A stretch of DNA of 64,000 nt, from NCBI GenBank assembly GCA_030068075.1, contig CM057829.1:85427132-85491131 (forward strand). The letters run 5' to 3'. This DNA is from Paguma larvata (lineage: Eukaryota > Chordata > Mammalia > Carnivora > Viverridae). Of this stretch, positions 44,263 to 55,169 are shown piece by piece. The notes beneath the pieces were generated by a model that worked only from the letters and a program-made list of their open reading frames with translations, was not told the DNA's origin and searched no databases. Made by a program: the position numbers and the translations under genes. Position 1 is the stretch's first letter. Every line of letters starts with the position of its first letter.

Positions 44263-44730
44263 GCCACCTGGGTGGCTCAGTCGGTTAAGTGTCCGACTTC
44301 GGCTCAGGTCATGATCTCATGGTTCTTTTTTTTTTTTTTTAATTTTTTTAAACATTTTTATTTTATTTTTGAGAGACAGAGACAGAGCGTGAGCAAGGAA
44401 AGGGCAGAGAGAGAGGGAGATACAGAATCTGAAGCAGGCTCCAGGCTCTGAGCCGTCAGCACAGAGCCCGACGTGGGGCTCGAACTCACAGACCGCGAGG
44501 TCATGACCTGAGCTGAAGTCGGCCGCTTAACCGACTGAGCCACCCAGTTGCCCCTCATGGTTCTTGAGTCTGAGCTCCACATGGGGCTCTGTGCTGACAG
44601 TTCAGAGCTTTGAGTTTGCTTCAGATTCTGTGTCTCCCTCTCTCTCTCTCTCTCCCCTCCCCCCCCATGCTCTCTCTCTCTCTCTGTCTCTCTCTCTCAA
44701 AAATAAATGATAACACAATAAAAAATTTAA
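44263..44730 (+). mobile_element. Carnivore SINE, interrupted by a second SINE
   Basis: Outer SINE in sense: 44263-44315 ('ccacctgggtggctcagtcg') and 44566-44730 ('gagtctgagctccacatggg', CT-rich run with a C8 tract, then 'caaaaataaatgataacac'). It is cut inside its tRNA-derived part by the minus-strand SINE at 44328-44553. Confidence 0.96.
44316..44565 (-). mobile_element. Young feline-type SINE nested in a SINE, opposite strand
   Basis: Body 44328-44553, near consensus ('gagcccgacgtggggctcga', 'ggccgcttaaccgactgagc'). The outer SINE's 'ctcatggttctt' is duplicated exactly at 44316-44327 and 44554-44565. The tail complement is a long T-rich run (about 18 T). The outer copy's remaining body is inverted relative to it, so the two can pair. 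Confidence 0.98.
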
Positions 44731-45112
44731 AAATAAAATCAAAGATCAAAGGCAGCACCCACACGCTCCGATTTCTGTCCATCTGCCTTTCCCCTGCTCT
44801 CTCCTGCCCCTCGGTAGCCATGATCAGAGATCATCTGTCGTTTGCAGTTCTGCGATGCACCCATGTGTGATGCCTGGATTTGGAGCTGCAGACCCTTACT
44901 ATGAACCAAGAAGATGGTAGCCAGAAATTGAAAAGCTAGATGGAATATGTCATCTTCCTGTTGGTCACTTTCTTACAAATATTCTCAGCAACACCTTAAT
45001 AAATGAATTTTTAAGAGAAGCTAAAAGTGTATTTTCTTTTTAAACATAAGCCCAAAATAGGTGATCCAAACCGCAAATGATCTTATGACTTTCCTTTCCC
45101 AGTTTATATATA
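44731..45112. other. Unassigned stretch
   Basis: No repeat or gene recognised between the two SINEs. Confidence 0.5.
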
Positions 45113-45245
45113 TATTTTTTTTCTTTAAGTAGGCTTCACGCCCAGCGCAGATCCTAATCCCGGCTTAAACTCGCGACCCTGAGATCAACACCTAAGCTGA
45201 GATCAGGAATCAGTCGCTTGCCCAACTAAGACACCAGGTGCGCCC
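45113..45245 (-). mobile_element. Short tRNA-type carnivore SINE
   Basis: 'tctttaagtaggcttcacgc', 'ctgagatcaacacctaagct' and 'aactaagacaccaggtgcgc': short form lacking the CT-rich domain. Flanks 'gtttatata' and 'attttatatc' may be a worn duplication. Confidence 0.8.
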
Positions 45246-45373
45246 ATTTTATATCTCTCAAGGAAATATTTTTTAAATAAAACAAAGATATTTTGGATAA
45301 TTAAAAAATTTACAAATGAGAATAACTATTCCTAAATACTTAGGAATACCAGATGTCAAAAAATTTACACTCT

Positions 45374-45625
45374 AAAAGTTATCAATTGTTGGGGCCATGG
45401 GTGGCTCAGTTGTTAAGCATCTGACTTCAGCTCAGGTCATGATGTCACGGTTCATGAGCTTGAGTCCCACATTGGGCTCTGTGCTGACAGCTCAGAGCCT
45501 AGAACCTGCTTCAGATTCTGTATCTCCCTCTCTCTCTCTCTGCCCCTCTCTTGCTCCCTCTCTCTCTCTCAAAAACAAATAAACATTAAAAAATCTTTTT
45601 TAAAAAATTTAAAAGTCATCAATTG
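45374..45625 (+). mobile_element. Feline-type SINE with 15-bp duplication
   Basis: Body 45389-45610. Flanks 'aaaagttatcaattg' (45374-45388) and 'aaaagtcatcaattg' (45611-45625) differ at one base. Head 'ggggccatgggtggctcagt' has lost part of 'cacctggg'. The tail is a double A-rich run. Confidence 0.96.
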
Positions 45626-45857
45626 CTTTCTTTCCTGAATATTAAGTACACTATAAAAATAATCCATATTTCATAGAGGAGTTTATCAATATCCTGCACC
45701 ATATAAAAAGAGAGGTCATACAGGAACTGAAACACTTATAAATAAGAAAAGAAATTAAGCTATTTTACTGGCATTATACTTACTAGCAAAAACAAAACAA
45801 AACAAACAAACAAAAAACAGTGCTAATGGGTTTTAAGTAGCAGCTTAGCTAAATTTC
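45626..45857. other. Unassigned stretch with (CAAA)n
   Basis: A (CAAA)/(CAAAA) tract at 45787-45817; otherwise no repeat recognised. Confidence 0.6.
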
Positions 45858-46160
45858 TTAATTTGTGAACTTGTAATAGTTTTGACCAATCCACTCCAGC
45901 CAGGTCATGCATTCAATGAAGGGCACGTGGTATGGCCTTTGTTGCTTGGGGACACGGATCTCAAAAGCACAGGTGAAGAGACAGGGAAGGGCAAGACATT
46001 CACAGTCCCCACCATGGCTTGCTGGACAAAGAAGAAAGCAATGAACACCTGTGAATATACTCTGATGCATGTGCCAACATTGCTTTCTGAGCCTGAGCCA
46101 ACAGAAAGTGGGATTTCCTTGACTTTCAATGTCCCCCATCCCCCCACCCATACTGGCTAG
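45858..46160 (-). other. Repeat-free block with overlapping frames (unidentified)
   Basis: Three overlapping frames: 97 codons minus (45858-46151), 80 codons minus (45905-46147) and 92 codons plus (45882-46160). No methionine-to-stop product has a domain I recognise. The 97-codon frame ends '...WLEWIGQNYYKFTN' and the 80-codon frame has a hydrophobic run 'VFIAFFFVQQAMVGTVNV'. It could be a decayed exon or processed pseudogene with a frameshift, or an unrecognised repeat. An 'aataaa' lies at 46173 on the plus strand. Confidence 0.3.
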
Positions 46161-47316
46161 GATGATCCCTGAATAAAGAGCACTTAAATTTCTCGCTCAG
46201 GTAAGAATGCAGTGAGAGTGGTTAGTGGGCTTTGCCCTATGGAATGATTCCAGGACCACAGACCCTTCTGTCTGGTGACTCCATCATCTTTCCTTCGTTA
46301 TATCCTTTCTACCTGAACAGCTGACAAGGGATAAGAGAAAGAAGCAGACACTTGGCCTGACCATCTCAGCCTGGATGGTGACACTTATCACTTCTCATAC
46401 TCCACTTAACAAGAACTAGTCTCATCGTCCCACCTATAAGCAGCCTCTGCCACATACGCCAAAAAAAAATAGGTTTTTATTTTCCTCCAATTCTGTGACC
46501 TTTTTTCATTTCTTTTTCACTTTCTGAGTAGCTATTTTCCTCAAAATGAGTAGAAAAATTGTTATTAAAAATGTTTACACATCTCTTTAAGATGTGGCCT
46601 GATGTGGTGGAAATATACTAACATTTGATGTAAATATCATTGATATCTCAATAACCTGTTTCCATTATCTGTGAGAAAATGCAAAATTTGGGACCGAACA
46701 ATTATAATGTGGCATTTAAACTTTCTCATCTACCAACCTCCCATCTTAGAAATCATATTTAAAGTAAAACTCAACATGTTATGCTATTCTTAGCTCAGAT
46801 TGAAAATGATGCTGGTTATAGCAGTGTAACTATGGTGTTGCCATGGTTATCTACCTATTAATGATTAAACTTGCTTCCTTATGCTCATTAGAACGTATAT
46901 CTTGGAAATGGAGAAGAGGTTTCAGTTTATTAGCAGATTGGAAGGCCCCAAGTTCTCAAATAAAAGTCTGGACATTAGAAAACAGGTCAGGCTCTGAGAA
47001 TCAACATATCCTCTCTTGTGTCTATGGTATGAGCAGGTTTTTTTTCCCTTCATTAGCTACAGCAATCAATTTTCAAAGGGATAAACATTTTATGTTTCAT
47101 AGAGTCATTATAACTTCCTAGGAGGAGAGAAATTTGGTGAGATATAGAATGAATTATGCAAAAATATAAATTTGTTTAAAAACGAGAAAGCACCAGCAAA
47201 ATTGAATCTGTTTACTCATTTCAATTATTTATCAGACCCATCCTCTTGAGTCTACATACAAACTGTCACCATAAATTACTAAATCAATCAAAATTTCTGA
47301 ATCATAGGAATAAGAT
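46161..47316. other. Unassigned stretch
   Basis: No repeat recognised. A 92-codon plus frame (46843-47121) has no support. Confidence 0.45.
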
Positions 47317-47557
47317 TAATAGTAGGTTTTCACAGTGGCACGTAGGTGGCTCAGTTGATTAAGTGTCCAACTTCAGCTCAGGTCATGATCTCACGGTTCA
47401 CGAGTTTGAGCCCCACATTGGTCTCTGTGCTGACAACTCAAAGCCTGGAGCCTGCTTCGGATTCTGTGTCTCCTTCTCTCTCTGCCCCTCCCCCCATCTT
47501 TCTCAAAAATAAATAAAAAACATTAAAAATTTAAAAAGTAATAATAGTTTTTCACAG
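47317..47557 (+). mobile_element. Feline-type SINE with 19-bp duplication
   Basis: Body 47336-47538. Flanks 'taatagtaggttttcacag' and 'taataatagtttttcacag' differ at two or three bases. Head 'ggcacgtaggtggctcagtt'; the body is otherwise close to consensus. Confidence 0.96.
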
Positions 47558-47799
47558 AAATGACTTTGAGACTTATATGCAAGATATTTTTGTTTGCTGT
47601 GTTTTAAAAAGCAATCAAATGTTTGTAGTTATTTCTAGCTTCCAGAACAGCAGAGAATTTCTCTCCCCATTACAGGCTTTTAGGAAAAGAATTAAAACTT
47701 GGCAACTGTGTACAAGATATCTACATCTTCAGATCATTTTGTTCTGCATGAGAGAAGAAAAACGGAATGATGTGGTAATGTTTATCTCCCTGTGCTTCT
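47558..47799. other. Unassigned stretch
   Basis: No repeat recognised. An 86-codon frame (47577-47837) runs into the L2 piece downstream and is unsupported. Confidence 0.45.
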
Positions 47800-47900
47800 C
47801 TATTTGTTTATCCAACGAACACTTCCTGAGGGCCTAGAAGTGTTGACCCTGTCCTGGTGGTGGAGGACAGAAAGGAGCAACACATAGCTTCCATCTGTAG
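47800..47900 (-). mobile_element. L2 3'-end fragment
   Basis: 'atccaacgaacacttcctga' followed by 'gggcctagaagtgttgaccc' resembles the L2 terminus on the minus strand. Confidence 0.5.
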
Positions 47901-48089
47901 AAATAATGAAGGCTTAGACAAAGGCTTGGGAATGAATCACTCTCTTTTGACAGGATGAACCCTTAGTCTGCCTTCAACTTCTTCAGCCTATATTATAAGC
48001 CTTCCTTGCAGGAATCTACCATGCTTCCCCCAAACTGACTGGCTGTGTACATCACTAGGAACCAAATTCCTCTGGCCAGGATCCTGGTT

Positions 48090-48192
48090 TCTCGATCCAA
48101 TTAGATTTCAAGACCTAACTCAAATCCCACTTTCTTGGAAAGCCTTCTCTGACTGGGTGGTGTCGCAGTATTCTGAACATCCATAACCTTTT
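48090..48192 (+). mobile_element. L2 fragment
   Basis: 'gacctaactcaaatcccact', 'ttcttggaaagccttctctg' are the L2 'tcaaatgtcacctcct...ggccttccctga' blocks. The short SINE at 48194 inserted at its downstream end. Confidence 0.6.
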
Positions 48193-48305
48193 TCTTTTTT
48201 TAAGTAAGCTATATGCTTAACATGGGCCTTGAACTCATGACCCCAAGATCCAAAATCGCAAGCTCTACTGACTGAGTCAGCCAGGAGGCCCCCCATAATT
48301 TTTTT
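48181..48305 (-). mobile_element. Short tRNA-type carnivore SINE
   Basis: Body 48194-48292: 'tttaagtaagctatatgctt', 'gggccttgaactcatgaccc', 'ctgactgagtcagccagg'. Flanks 'ccataaccttttt' and 'ccataattttttt' agree except at two bases. Confidence 0.82.
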
Positions 48306-48409
48306 TTTAATGTCAAAAATCATGCAGGAAACTTTACTGAGTTTACCTCATGAATAAGATACTTTAAAATCTATAATTTATTTGCATTTTGAATCAATAT
48401 TACCATGAA

Positions 48410-48500
48410 AATATCTACATTTTATAGATGAGAACACTTGAATTTCAGTAGAAATAAATAAGTAGCCACTAAGTTAGAACTGTAATTCAATTCAGGATGT
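48410..48500 (-). mobile_element. MIR fragment
   Basis: 'acattttatagatgagaaca' and 'gccactaagttagaactgta' resemble MIR on the minus strand; short. Confidence 0.5.
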
Positions 48501-48507
48501 TACGATT

Positions 48508-48715
48508 CAAAAATATATGTTTTTTTTTAGTTTATTTATTTTGAGAGTGAGAGAGAGAGAGAGAGAGAGAGAATCCCAAGCAGACTCTCCTGCCAACACA
48601 GAGCTTGATGCAGGACTCAAACTCAAGAACCGAGAGATTATGACCTGAGCTGAAATCAAGAGTTGGACACTTAACGGACTAAGCCAACCAGGAGTCCCAA
48701 ATATGTATGTTTTTA
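48508..48715 (-). mobile_element. Older carnivore SINE
   Basis: Body about 48525-48698: 'gtttatttattttgagagtg', a 22-base GA run, 'gctgaaatcaagagttggac', 'taagccaaccaggagtccc'. Flanks 'aaaatatatgtttttt' and 'aaatatgtatgttttt' support a duplication. Confidence 0.93.
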
Positions 48716-48950
48716 AAACCCATAATATTGACCTAATAATATTTTTAGTTCATGTCAAATTACAAAATCTGTTAAGTTAGGAATCACCTTTATAAATGTC
48801 TGTATTTCTCATAACCTTTAAACTTAATGCTATACTTAGAGTAGACTCTAATTAAAATTTTTTTCATGATAATTGTGATAACAATACAAGTTAAAATGTA
48901 GTGAATACCTTCCCCTTCCTCTTCACATGGTATATAAAATAACAGTTAGA

Positions 48951-49189
48951 AGGTGTCAGGGGCACCTGGGTGGCTCAGTCGGTTAAGGGTTTGACTTCAG
49001 CTCAGGCCATGATCTCACAGGTTTGTGAGTTTGAGCCCCAGCATCAGGGGTCTGTGCTAACAGCTCAGAGCCTGGAGCCTGCTTCGGATTCTGTGTCTCC
49101 CTCTCTCTCTGCCCCTTCCCCTCTCTCCTCCTCTCTATAGCTCTCTCTCTTTCTAAAATAAATAAATATTTTTTTAAAAAAGGTGTCAG
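48951..49189 (+). mobile_element. Feline-type SINE with exact 9-bp duplication
   Basis: Body 48960-49180, head 'gggcacctgggtggctcagt'. Exact 'aggtgtcag' at 48951-48959 and 49181-49189. The CT-rich part is expanded (49105-49155). Confidence 0.96.
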
Positions 49190-49409
49190 AAGAAGAAAAT
49201 CGCAGTTGGCTGAACTAGTAAGAAAAGCTAAAAACTAAAGGTTGAGCAAAATTTAAGTTGCTGCTGTCAACAGGTAAAATTATTCCAAATATGGGAAAAG
49301 TCAAAAGCGAAGGTGTTGAGATGAAAATGTCCATGGGATAACTACTGGAAGAGTCTGGCTACAGCAAAGATTGATACACTGTAAGGAATCTTGGAATGGT
49401 TACTGCAGG

Positions 49410-49975
49410 GACAGGCATAATAACGCTCCCACAAAGACATCTATGTCCAGTCCCTGAAACCTGTGAATGTTATATTTTATGCCGAAAGAGACATTGAGGG
49501 CGCCTGGCTGGCTCTGTCGATAGAGCACATGACTTATGATCTCTCTTGGGATTGTGACTTTCAGCTCCAAGTTGGGTGTAGAGATAACTTAGAAGACAAA
49601 ATCTTTAAGAGAGAGACAGTAGAAACGATTAAGGATTTTGAGAGGAGAAGATTATCCTGAACTATCCAGGTGGGGATAATATAATCACAAGGGTCCTTAG
49701 AACGTCAGGAGATCAGAGTGACTGGAAAGAGATGTTATGGCAGAAGCAAGAGGTTGGAATAATGTGAGGAAGGGGCCATGAGCCAATGAAGGCAGGTGGG
49801 CTCTAGAAGGCTGAAAAGACAAGGAAACTGATTGTCCCTCAAAGGAAGACAGCCCTGCAAACACCTTGATTTTAGATTTCTGATCTCCAGAAGAGATTCA
49901 ATGAATGTGGCCTTAAGACACTCCATTTGTGGTAATTTGTTACCTTAATAATAGAGTATCAATGTGTGAGAAAAC
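49410..49975 (+). mobile_element. MaLR-type LTR, split by a short SINE
   Basis: Ordered LTR blocks: 'ctatgtccagtccctgaaac', 'ctgtgaatgttatattttat', [SINE], 'aaggattttgagaggagaag', 'tcacaagggtccttagaac', 'ggggccatgagccaatgaag', 'acaccttgattttagatttc', 'ttgtggtaatttgttacctt'. This is an ancient MLT1-like LTR in sense. It is older than the inserted SINE. Confidence 0.7.
49486..49620 (+). mobile_element. Short tRNA-type carnivore SINE inside the LTR
   Basis: Body about 49497-49608: 'gcgcctggctggctctgtcg', 'cttgggattgtgactttcag', 'ttgggtgtagagataactta', 'gacaaaatcttta'. Flanks 'aaagagacatt' and 'agagagacagt' fit a worn duplication. A 65-codon frame (49463-49660) is spurious. Confidence 0.85.
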
Positions 49976-51819
49976 TTTAGTATTTAGCCATACTAAATAG
50001 TTAGGAATCTTCCCTGCATGCATTGAATGTTTCTAAGCTAGGATAGAAATAAATTAATGTGATGAAGATGAATCACGTTGTTACATTTATTCACAATTAC
50101 CTCAACTACTGAAGTAGCAATGAGAAAGGAATCAAGGGAACATGCTTGGAGACTTTCTCTGAGGAACTCAGAAGAAGAAGACTCAAAAGAGCTACCTAAA
50201 TTATGAGTGTGAGAGATATCACTGAAAAAATACAGTTATAACAGAGAATTTCGGTGGAATTCAATGAGCTAAGGGTTGCACTACTGGGTTTAGCACGCTA
50301 ACATCATATCCATTAGACAATGGAAGGAGCACTACTAGAGAAAGAAAGTGTCTTGGGAAAAAATGCCAACTAATCATGAACACCTTGAAAGTAGGGAGAT
50401 AGTCCTTTTCTCATTACCCACAGTCCCAAACACAGCACACTGCAACTAGTAGATGCAAAGGACATGGCTGATGATGGGGAAACTATCTGATCTTGCAATG
50501 AAATGTATTATATTTTAAAGCATCCTTTGGGATAAGTATTGAGTTGTAAAGATTTCTCTCTTCCATAAGAGACCTCCCTCCTCACCTTCCCAATTTTGCA
50601 TCTAGATTCCAGAAACCATATACATCCATGTGGCTTTCATGGGGAGGATGCTCAGTCCTTATGACATCTTCTGGGTCTTGCTATATCTGCAGAACTGCGC
50701 CTTGGCCCATCTGGTCCTGCAGTAGCCTGCACTGGTCTCTGCTGAATTGAGACTGTCCCATGTGGACATGTGAGCATTATTCTGCCATTGTTGTAAGTGT
50801 CATGGCCTCCAGATACAAGGTGGTGCAGCCATCTTATCCCAATCAAAGATCTCTTGTATTCTTCCCAGCAATCCTATGCCCCGTACCTCTTAGAGGCTCT
50901 GAGATTCTCAGTTGTTTTCTCTGAATAATTCTGATGTGTACTAGATCCAGTGAAATTGTCATCCAATTCAACTGCCTAGACCACCTGACTTCATCTTTGT
51001 TACTCAACTATTCCCACATCTTGGTAGGCATAGTAATGTTCAACATCGACTTCTCGGAGACTCATGCAGGCTTCGCCAGGCTGTACTTTTGAAAGTTCTG
51101 TATCCTCCAACTGTAACCAAGTATTTTAAAACAGTCCCCTAGCTTTTAAATCTATTGTTTCTCTAGGAATTTTAAAATGTCGGATTTAAAATTCAAAGCT
51201 GAGCAATGGCTTCTCAGTTGTAGACAGTATCTTTTGTTTCCTTCCTTACAACAGTAAGCCTTGGTCTCCTGACTTAGCCTTAATGAGACTGGACTGCAAG
51301 GAATGCAAAAGAAATATTTGAAAAAGGAAAATCTAGTGGAATCCATTTTAAGAGCATGATTTGCCTATAAAGGCAGAAGAGAGAGTCGAAGTCAAGGGTA
51401 TTTGTGAGAGCAGAAAGAGAGAATAAAAGGAAGAATAAAGGATGCAGGACTGAGTTGGAGAACAGCTACAGAGCATGGCCAGGAGAGAACAGGAAATAAA
51501 GCAGACTGAAACAAGTGACCTAAACACGAGGACCAAGTTCTCAGAGTCCCCAAGGCCAAGAGAAAGAGAACACGTCCCAAGGAGGAGATGACCAGAGGAC
51601 TAAACATTAAAGAGATCAAGGAGAATGGATATCCAAATGGGGTTCCAGGTTCTAACAAGTACAAGGTAACTGTTAACATTTATCTGGCAGGTGTGGGTTA
51701 GGGGTAATATCTGGACTGGGATCCAGGGATCATACAGTTAATAACTCCATGGCAGAATGCTGCTTTCTTACTCTATTCCCGTGCCAAAAATCTGAACGAA
51801 CCAGGATGGATCTTTTAAA
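49976..51819. other. Unassigned stretch
   Basis: No repeat recognised in 1.8 kb. Frames of 62-95 codons at 51348-51679 (minus) read purine/pyrimidine-biased sequence (rich in GAGA on plus) and look compositional, not coding. Confidence 0.45.
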
Positions 51820-51924
51820 AATTTATATATATATTATACACAAAATATATATATCCCAAAAATACATGTATATATACATATATGTGTGTATATGTGTATG
51901 TATATAGACAGAGAGAGAGAGAGA
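51820..51924 (+). repeat. Compound TA / TATG / GA simple repeat
   Basis: TATATA, then GTGTGTATATGTGTATG, ending in (GA)8 at about 51909-51924. Confidence 0.85.
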
Positions 51925-52589
51925 ATAGAGTTTTTTGTTATTATCCCTATGTAACATTAATTTCATATTTATCCCTAAAAACCAAACTGGCATATGGCCA
52001 CTCTCCTCAAATATATTCTTTTTATGTGTGTAAGATTCATTCTCAATCATATTTTCTGTGCATGTTACAAAACTATCCGTTTAAAACACATCAAAGTTAT
52101 TGTGATTTCAAAAGATGGTCTTCTTAGTCCCTGTCATCACATTTCAAGGCTGGAAGAATTTCTTATTGTTCTAATGAGCCTGTTAAATATAAGAAACAAT
52201 CTTTTGTTGTCTCAAGAATTGCTAAGCTTTCAGTAAGGGACAGATATCGATTTGGGAGTTCAAATGAAGGGCCTATGCTATGAAAGCATTGTATTGATTC
52301 CAAAGGCAACTAATGAGAAAGTAGATCATATAGATGTGTATCTACAGCTTATGTCAGCAGATACTCAAGGAGTTGGATTTTACAATTAAGTTGCTTTACT
52401 TATCACTGTAAAATTCACTAATAAATATACTTTTTCAGTTAAATATTTTACCATAAAATATATTCAACAGGCAGGAGGATTAATATATATATTAACATCT
52501 CAGTCTAAAAAACTAACTAAAAGACAGAATGATCAACCTAGCAAGCACTTAACCAAAAAGATGTAAGCATTCTAGAAGAAGCGACTACA
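51925..52589. other. Unique AT-rich stretch
   Basis: No repeat or exon recognised. Confidence 0.5.
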
Positions 52590-52735
52590 GGCAAGATGTT
52601 TAAGATCTCTGAACCCCAGTTTCTCGGTCTATAAAATGCATATGAATATTATAAAGATTTAGGATAATGATGGGCGTAACACATATGCTAGAGCAAGACA
52701 GAGTGCATAAATCTTAAGTGATAATATGCTGCTCT
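52590..52735 (+). mobile_element. MIR SINE
   Basis: 'aagatctctgaaccccagtt', 'tctcggtctataaaatgcat', 'taggataatgatgggcgtaa' fit MIR core and 3' part in sense. Confidence 0.7.
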
Positions 52736-54441
52736 TTTACTGTTGGTTTTACCAAAATATAAAAACATGAAATATAGCTAAGTCATGAAATGAAGAATCA
52801 GCAAAAGGTTCTCAGATTCCTTCAGAATAATGTTCTCTCAGCACAATGTAATCATTTCGGCGTGTCATTCCATTGACATATGCTCTGAGTATACAGAATA
52901 TCAATGAAGTCCCTGTGTCGGATTTTACAAAAATGTAAATTGAAGCTGTGTCATCTATTCTTTTCACATTTATTTAATTTCTAAATAAAAGCCCATCCTC
53001 CTGATCAACAGGATAGATAGGACTGCCAACCTCCTTTCTTTTACCTTAATTTAACAAGGCCCACCTGCGCCTTCCTAGTAACAAACAAAATTAAGCTTAG
53101 CAAAGAAAGTGTATTTTGAGGGTGTGAAGAGTGACAGGCGGAAGCACAGAGAAGGACCTTGTTACCAAATCAGGCAGACAAAAAAACTACAGAAGATTTG
53201 CAGCTGCTATCGTCTAATTCACTGACCTGATTATGCTTCAAAAGAAAAACTAAAGTTTCTGAGGTTGAAAAAGACTGAAAGGCAGAATAAAAAGCTCAGG
53301 TGATCATGACAGCGGATGAGGGCATGCGATGCTCTGAGTAACTGCCTTCTACACAAAGTGACACACGCGTCCTGCGAAAACCTGCAAGTGAAGTGGAGGC
53401 ACAAAGTTTTGATCTTACATTGTTCTTTTTTTAAAAGGAAAATAAAGTCGAAACTTATTTTTATGGACCTCTCAAGGATTCTCTCTGAACTTAAGGAGAT
53501 TAACATTAGTGGGTGATAATAAATAAAAGCGGTTTCCTTTCATCAAGTGTCTGGTGGTCCTAGAGGAGAACAAAACAACATACTTTGCTAGAAGAATGAC
53601 AGGGAACTAACTTCTTCCTTTCCCTAAAAAATAATTGGTATGTGGGGAAAACACAGTGAGGCACATATTAATAATGTAAAAGCAGGGTTTTAAAAAGACT
53701 CTGACTTCCATCAGACAGCCAATTACCTTGATTTCCTTCTACATTATCAGACGAGAATCTGGGAAAGAATTCAGATGCAGATTTTCTATCCATCGAATAA
53801 TATTCGAGAGTCCATTTTGCATATCAATTAGAGCTTTCCCACGTTCTGGTGGAGGCAGCTCTTTAATATTTCTACAAGATTGTTTCCTTTTCTTTTCTGT
53901 CTTGTCTTTGATTCTGTTATTCTCTTCCCAGATAAGATCATGCTATTCCCCCAAAGTCCTGCAAACCTCCGGATGGTTCTGGTGATGCCTCTATGTGGAG
54001 CTATGTTTTTGTCCTTGAAATGAAGGTGGTCCGACACTTGGTTTTGTTTCTTTGCTTGCTTGCTTTTTTGTCTGTTTGTTTTCCTAACATGTCTGAGCAA
54101 TTCTCCATATTAAAGCCATCTGGGTTTCCCTTTCTTCTGAACTCTTCTCCCCTTTCCTACAATACTTTTTAGTGTCTTAGTGTGTATAGCTGAAGTATTA
54201 CAAATATTATTTATGTTAACTGTGAGAATAGTACCCCAAAATACTTTCCAACAAGATGACCCTATGAAAATGTAAACTTTCCTCCCTAAATGCTACTGTG
54301 CTACAAACAGCCTTCAGTGTTCTCTTGATAATTTATTCTGTGTTATCAAATGAGACCTGTGGAACCTTTTATAGCCCGAGCCTATCACTAACATTCTGCA
54401 CACAGAGTAAAAGCTGGAAGCTGGGGCACCGTCTTATCCTG
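52736..54441. other. Unique stretch, no recognised repeats
   Basis: 1.7 kb with no interspersed repeat that I recognise, the longest such run in the right half apart from 49976-51819. Small frames include 91 codons minus (53231-53506), 85 plus (53728-53985) and 90 minus (53828-54100). None shows a domain or matched splice sites. Repeat-poor tracts like this are where conserved non-coding elements may lie. Confidence 0.45.
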
Positions 54442-54573
54442 GGTTCTCAACCCTGGCTGACTTTCCCAATGACTGGGGTGAGCTTTAAAATACTGCTGAC
54501 ACAGTCCCATCTTGACTAGATACTTCTCAAAGCCTTTCAATCATTTTAATGTGCAGCCAGGGTTGTGCAGACA
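54442..54573. mobile_element. hAT-Charlie MITE (MER5-type)
   Basis: Left end 'gggttctcaaccctggctg', 'gagctttaaaatactgctga', right end 'aatgtgcagccagggttgtg', nearly the inverted complement of the left. Diverged; target duplication not clear. Confidence 0.7.
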
Positions 54574-54715
54574 CCAATTTAATCCTCTCATCACTTGCAG
54601 CTAAGGAAACTGAAGCCCAGATAGAGTCAATCAATTACCCACCTGCATAAAGCGAAAGAGCGGCAAAGAAAGGGCTAAAGACCCATGGGTTTTAGCGCGG
54701 AGTTCTTCCAACTAT
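54574..54715 (-). mobile_element. MIR fragment
   Basis: 'aatttaatcctctcatcact', 'gcagctaaggaaactgaagc' and 'ccagatagagtcaatcaatt' fit MIR on the minus strand. It abuts the MER5-type element. Confidence 0.65.
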
Positions 54716-55129
54716 AAGGATTACAGGATTGCAAAAGGTTTCCTGAAGAACACAGTCTATGATCTGAATGCCTTTCAACTTAGCCCAGGTCAGGATCAGC
54801 TACATAATTTGCAGGACCCAGTGCAAAGTGAAATCATCATAACCTACTAAGAATTTCAACAAGTTGCAGGAGAGGTTTAAACCAAGCACAGGGCCCAACG
54901 TTACGGCACAAGACACAGGCCGTGAAGTCAATCCCAGCCCAGGTTTTGAAGATATTCTCTTTAGTAACAATGCATTAGTAAGTAAATAAGTAAACAAATA
55001 AAGATTCTACAGTAATAAATTGAGGAACAGTGCTGAACAAGTCTTTAGTTTTTTGTTGGTGTGCTTATTTTTTTGTTTATTTACTTTTATAAATGCAGGA
55101 GACTTCAAGAACGTCTGTTCCTTGTAACT
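54716..55129. other. Unassigned stretch
   Basis: No repeat or gene recognised. A TAAG/TAAATAAG-type short repeat lies at 54977-54999. Confidence 0.45.
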
Positions 55130-55169
55130 GCATTAGCCTCCCTCTCCCATTGTCAAAAGCAGAATCTGT

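Noticed and set aside
53742..53942. A 67-codon minus-strand stretch without stops, rich in Lys/Arg at one end, that reads somewhat like an exon
   Set aside because: It has no acceptor pyrimidine tract at its upstream edge, and a stop-free run of this length is expected by chance across six frames in 64 kb. No protein family recognised.
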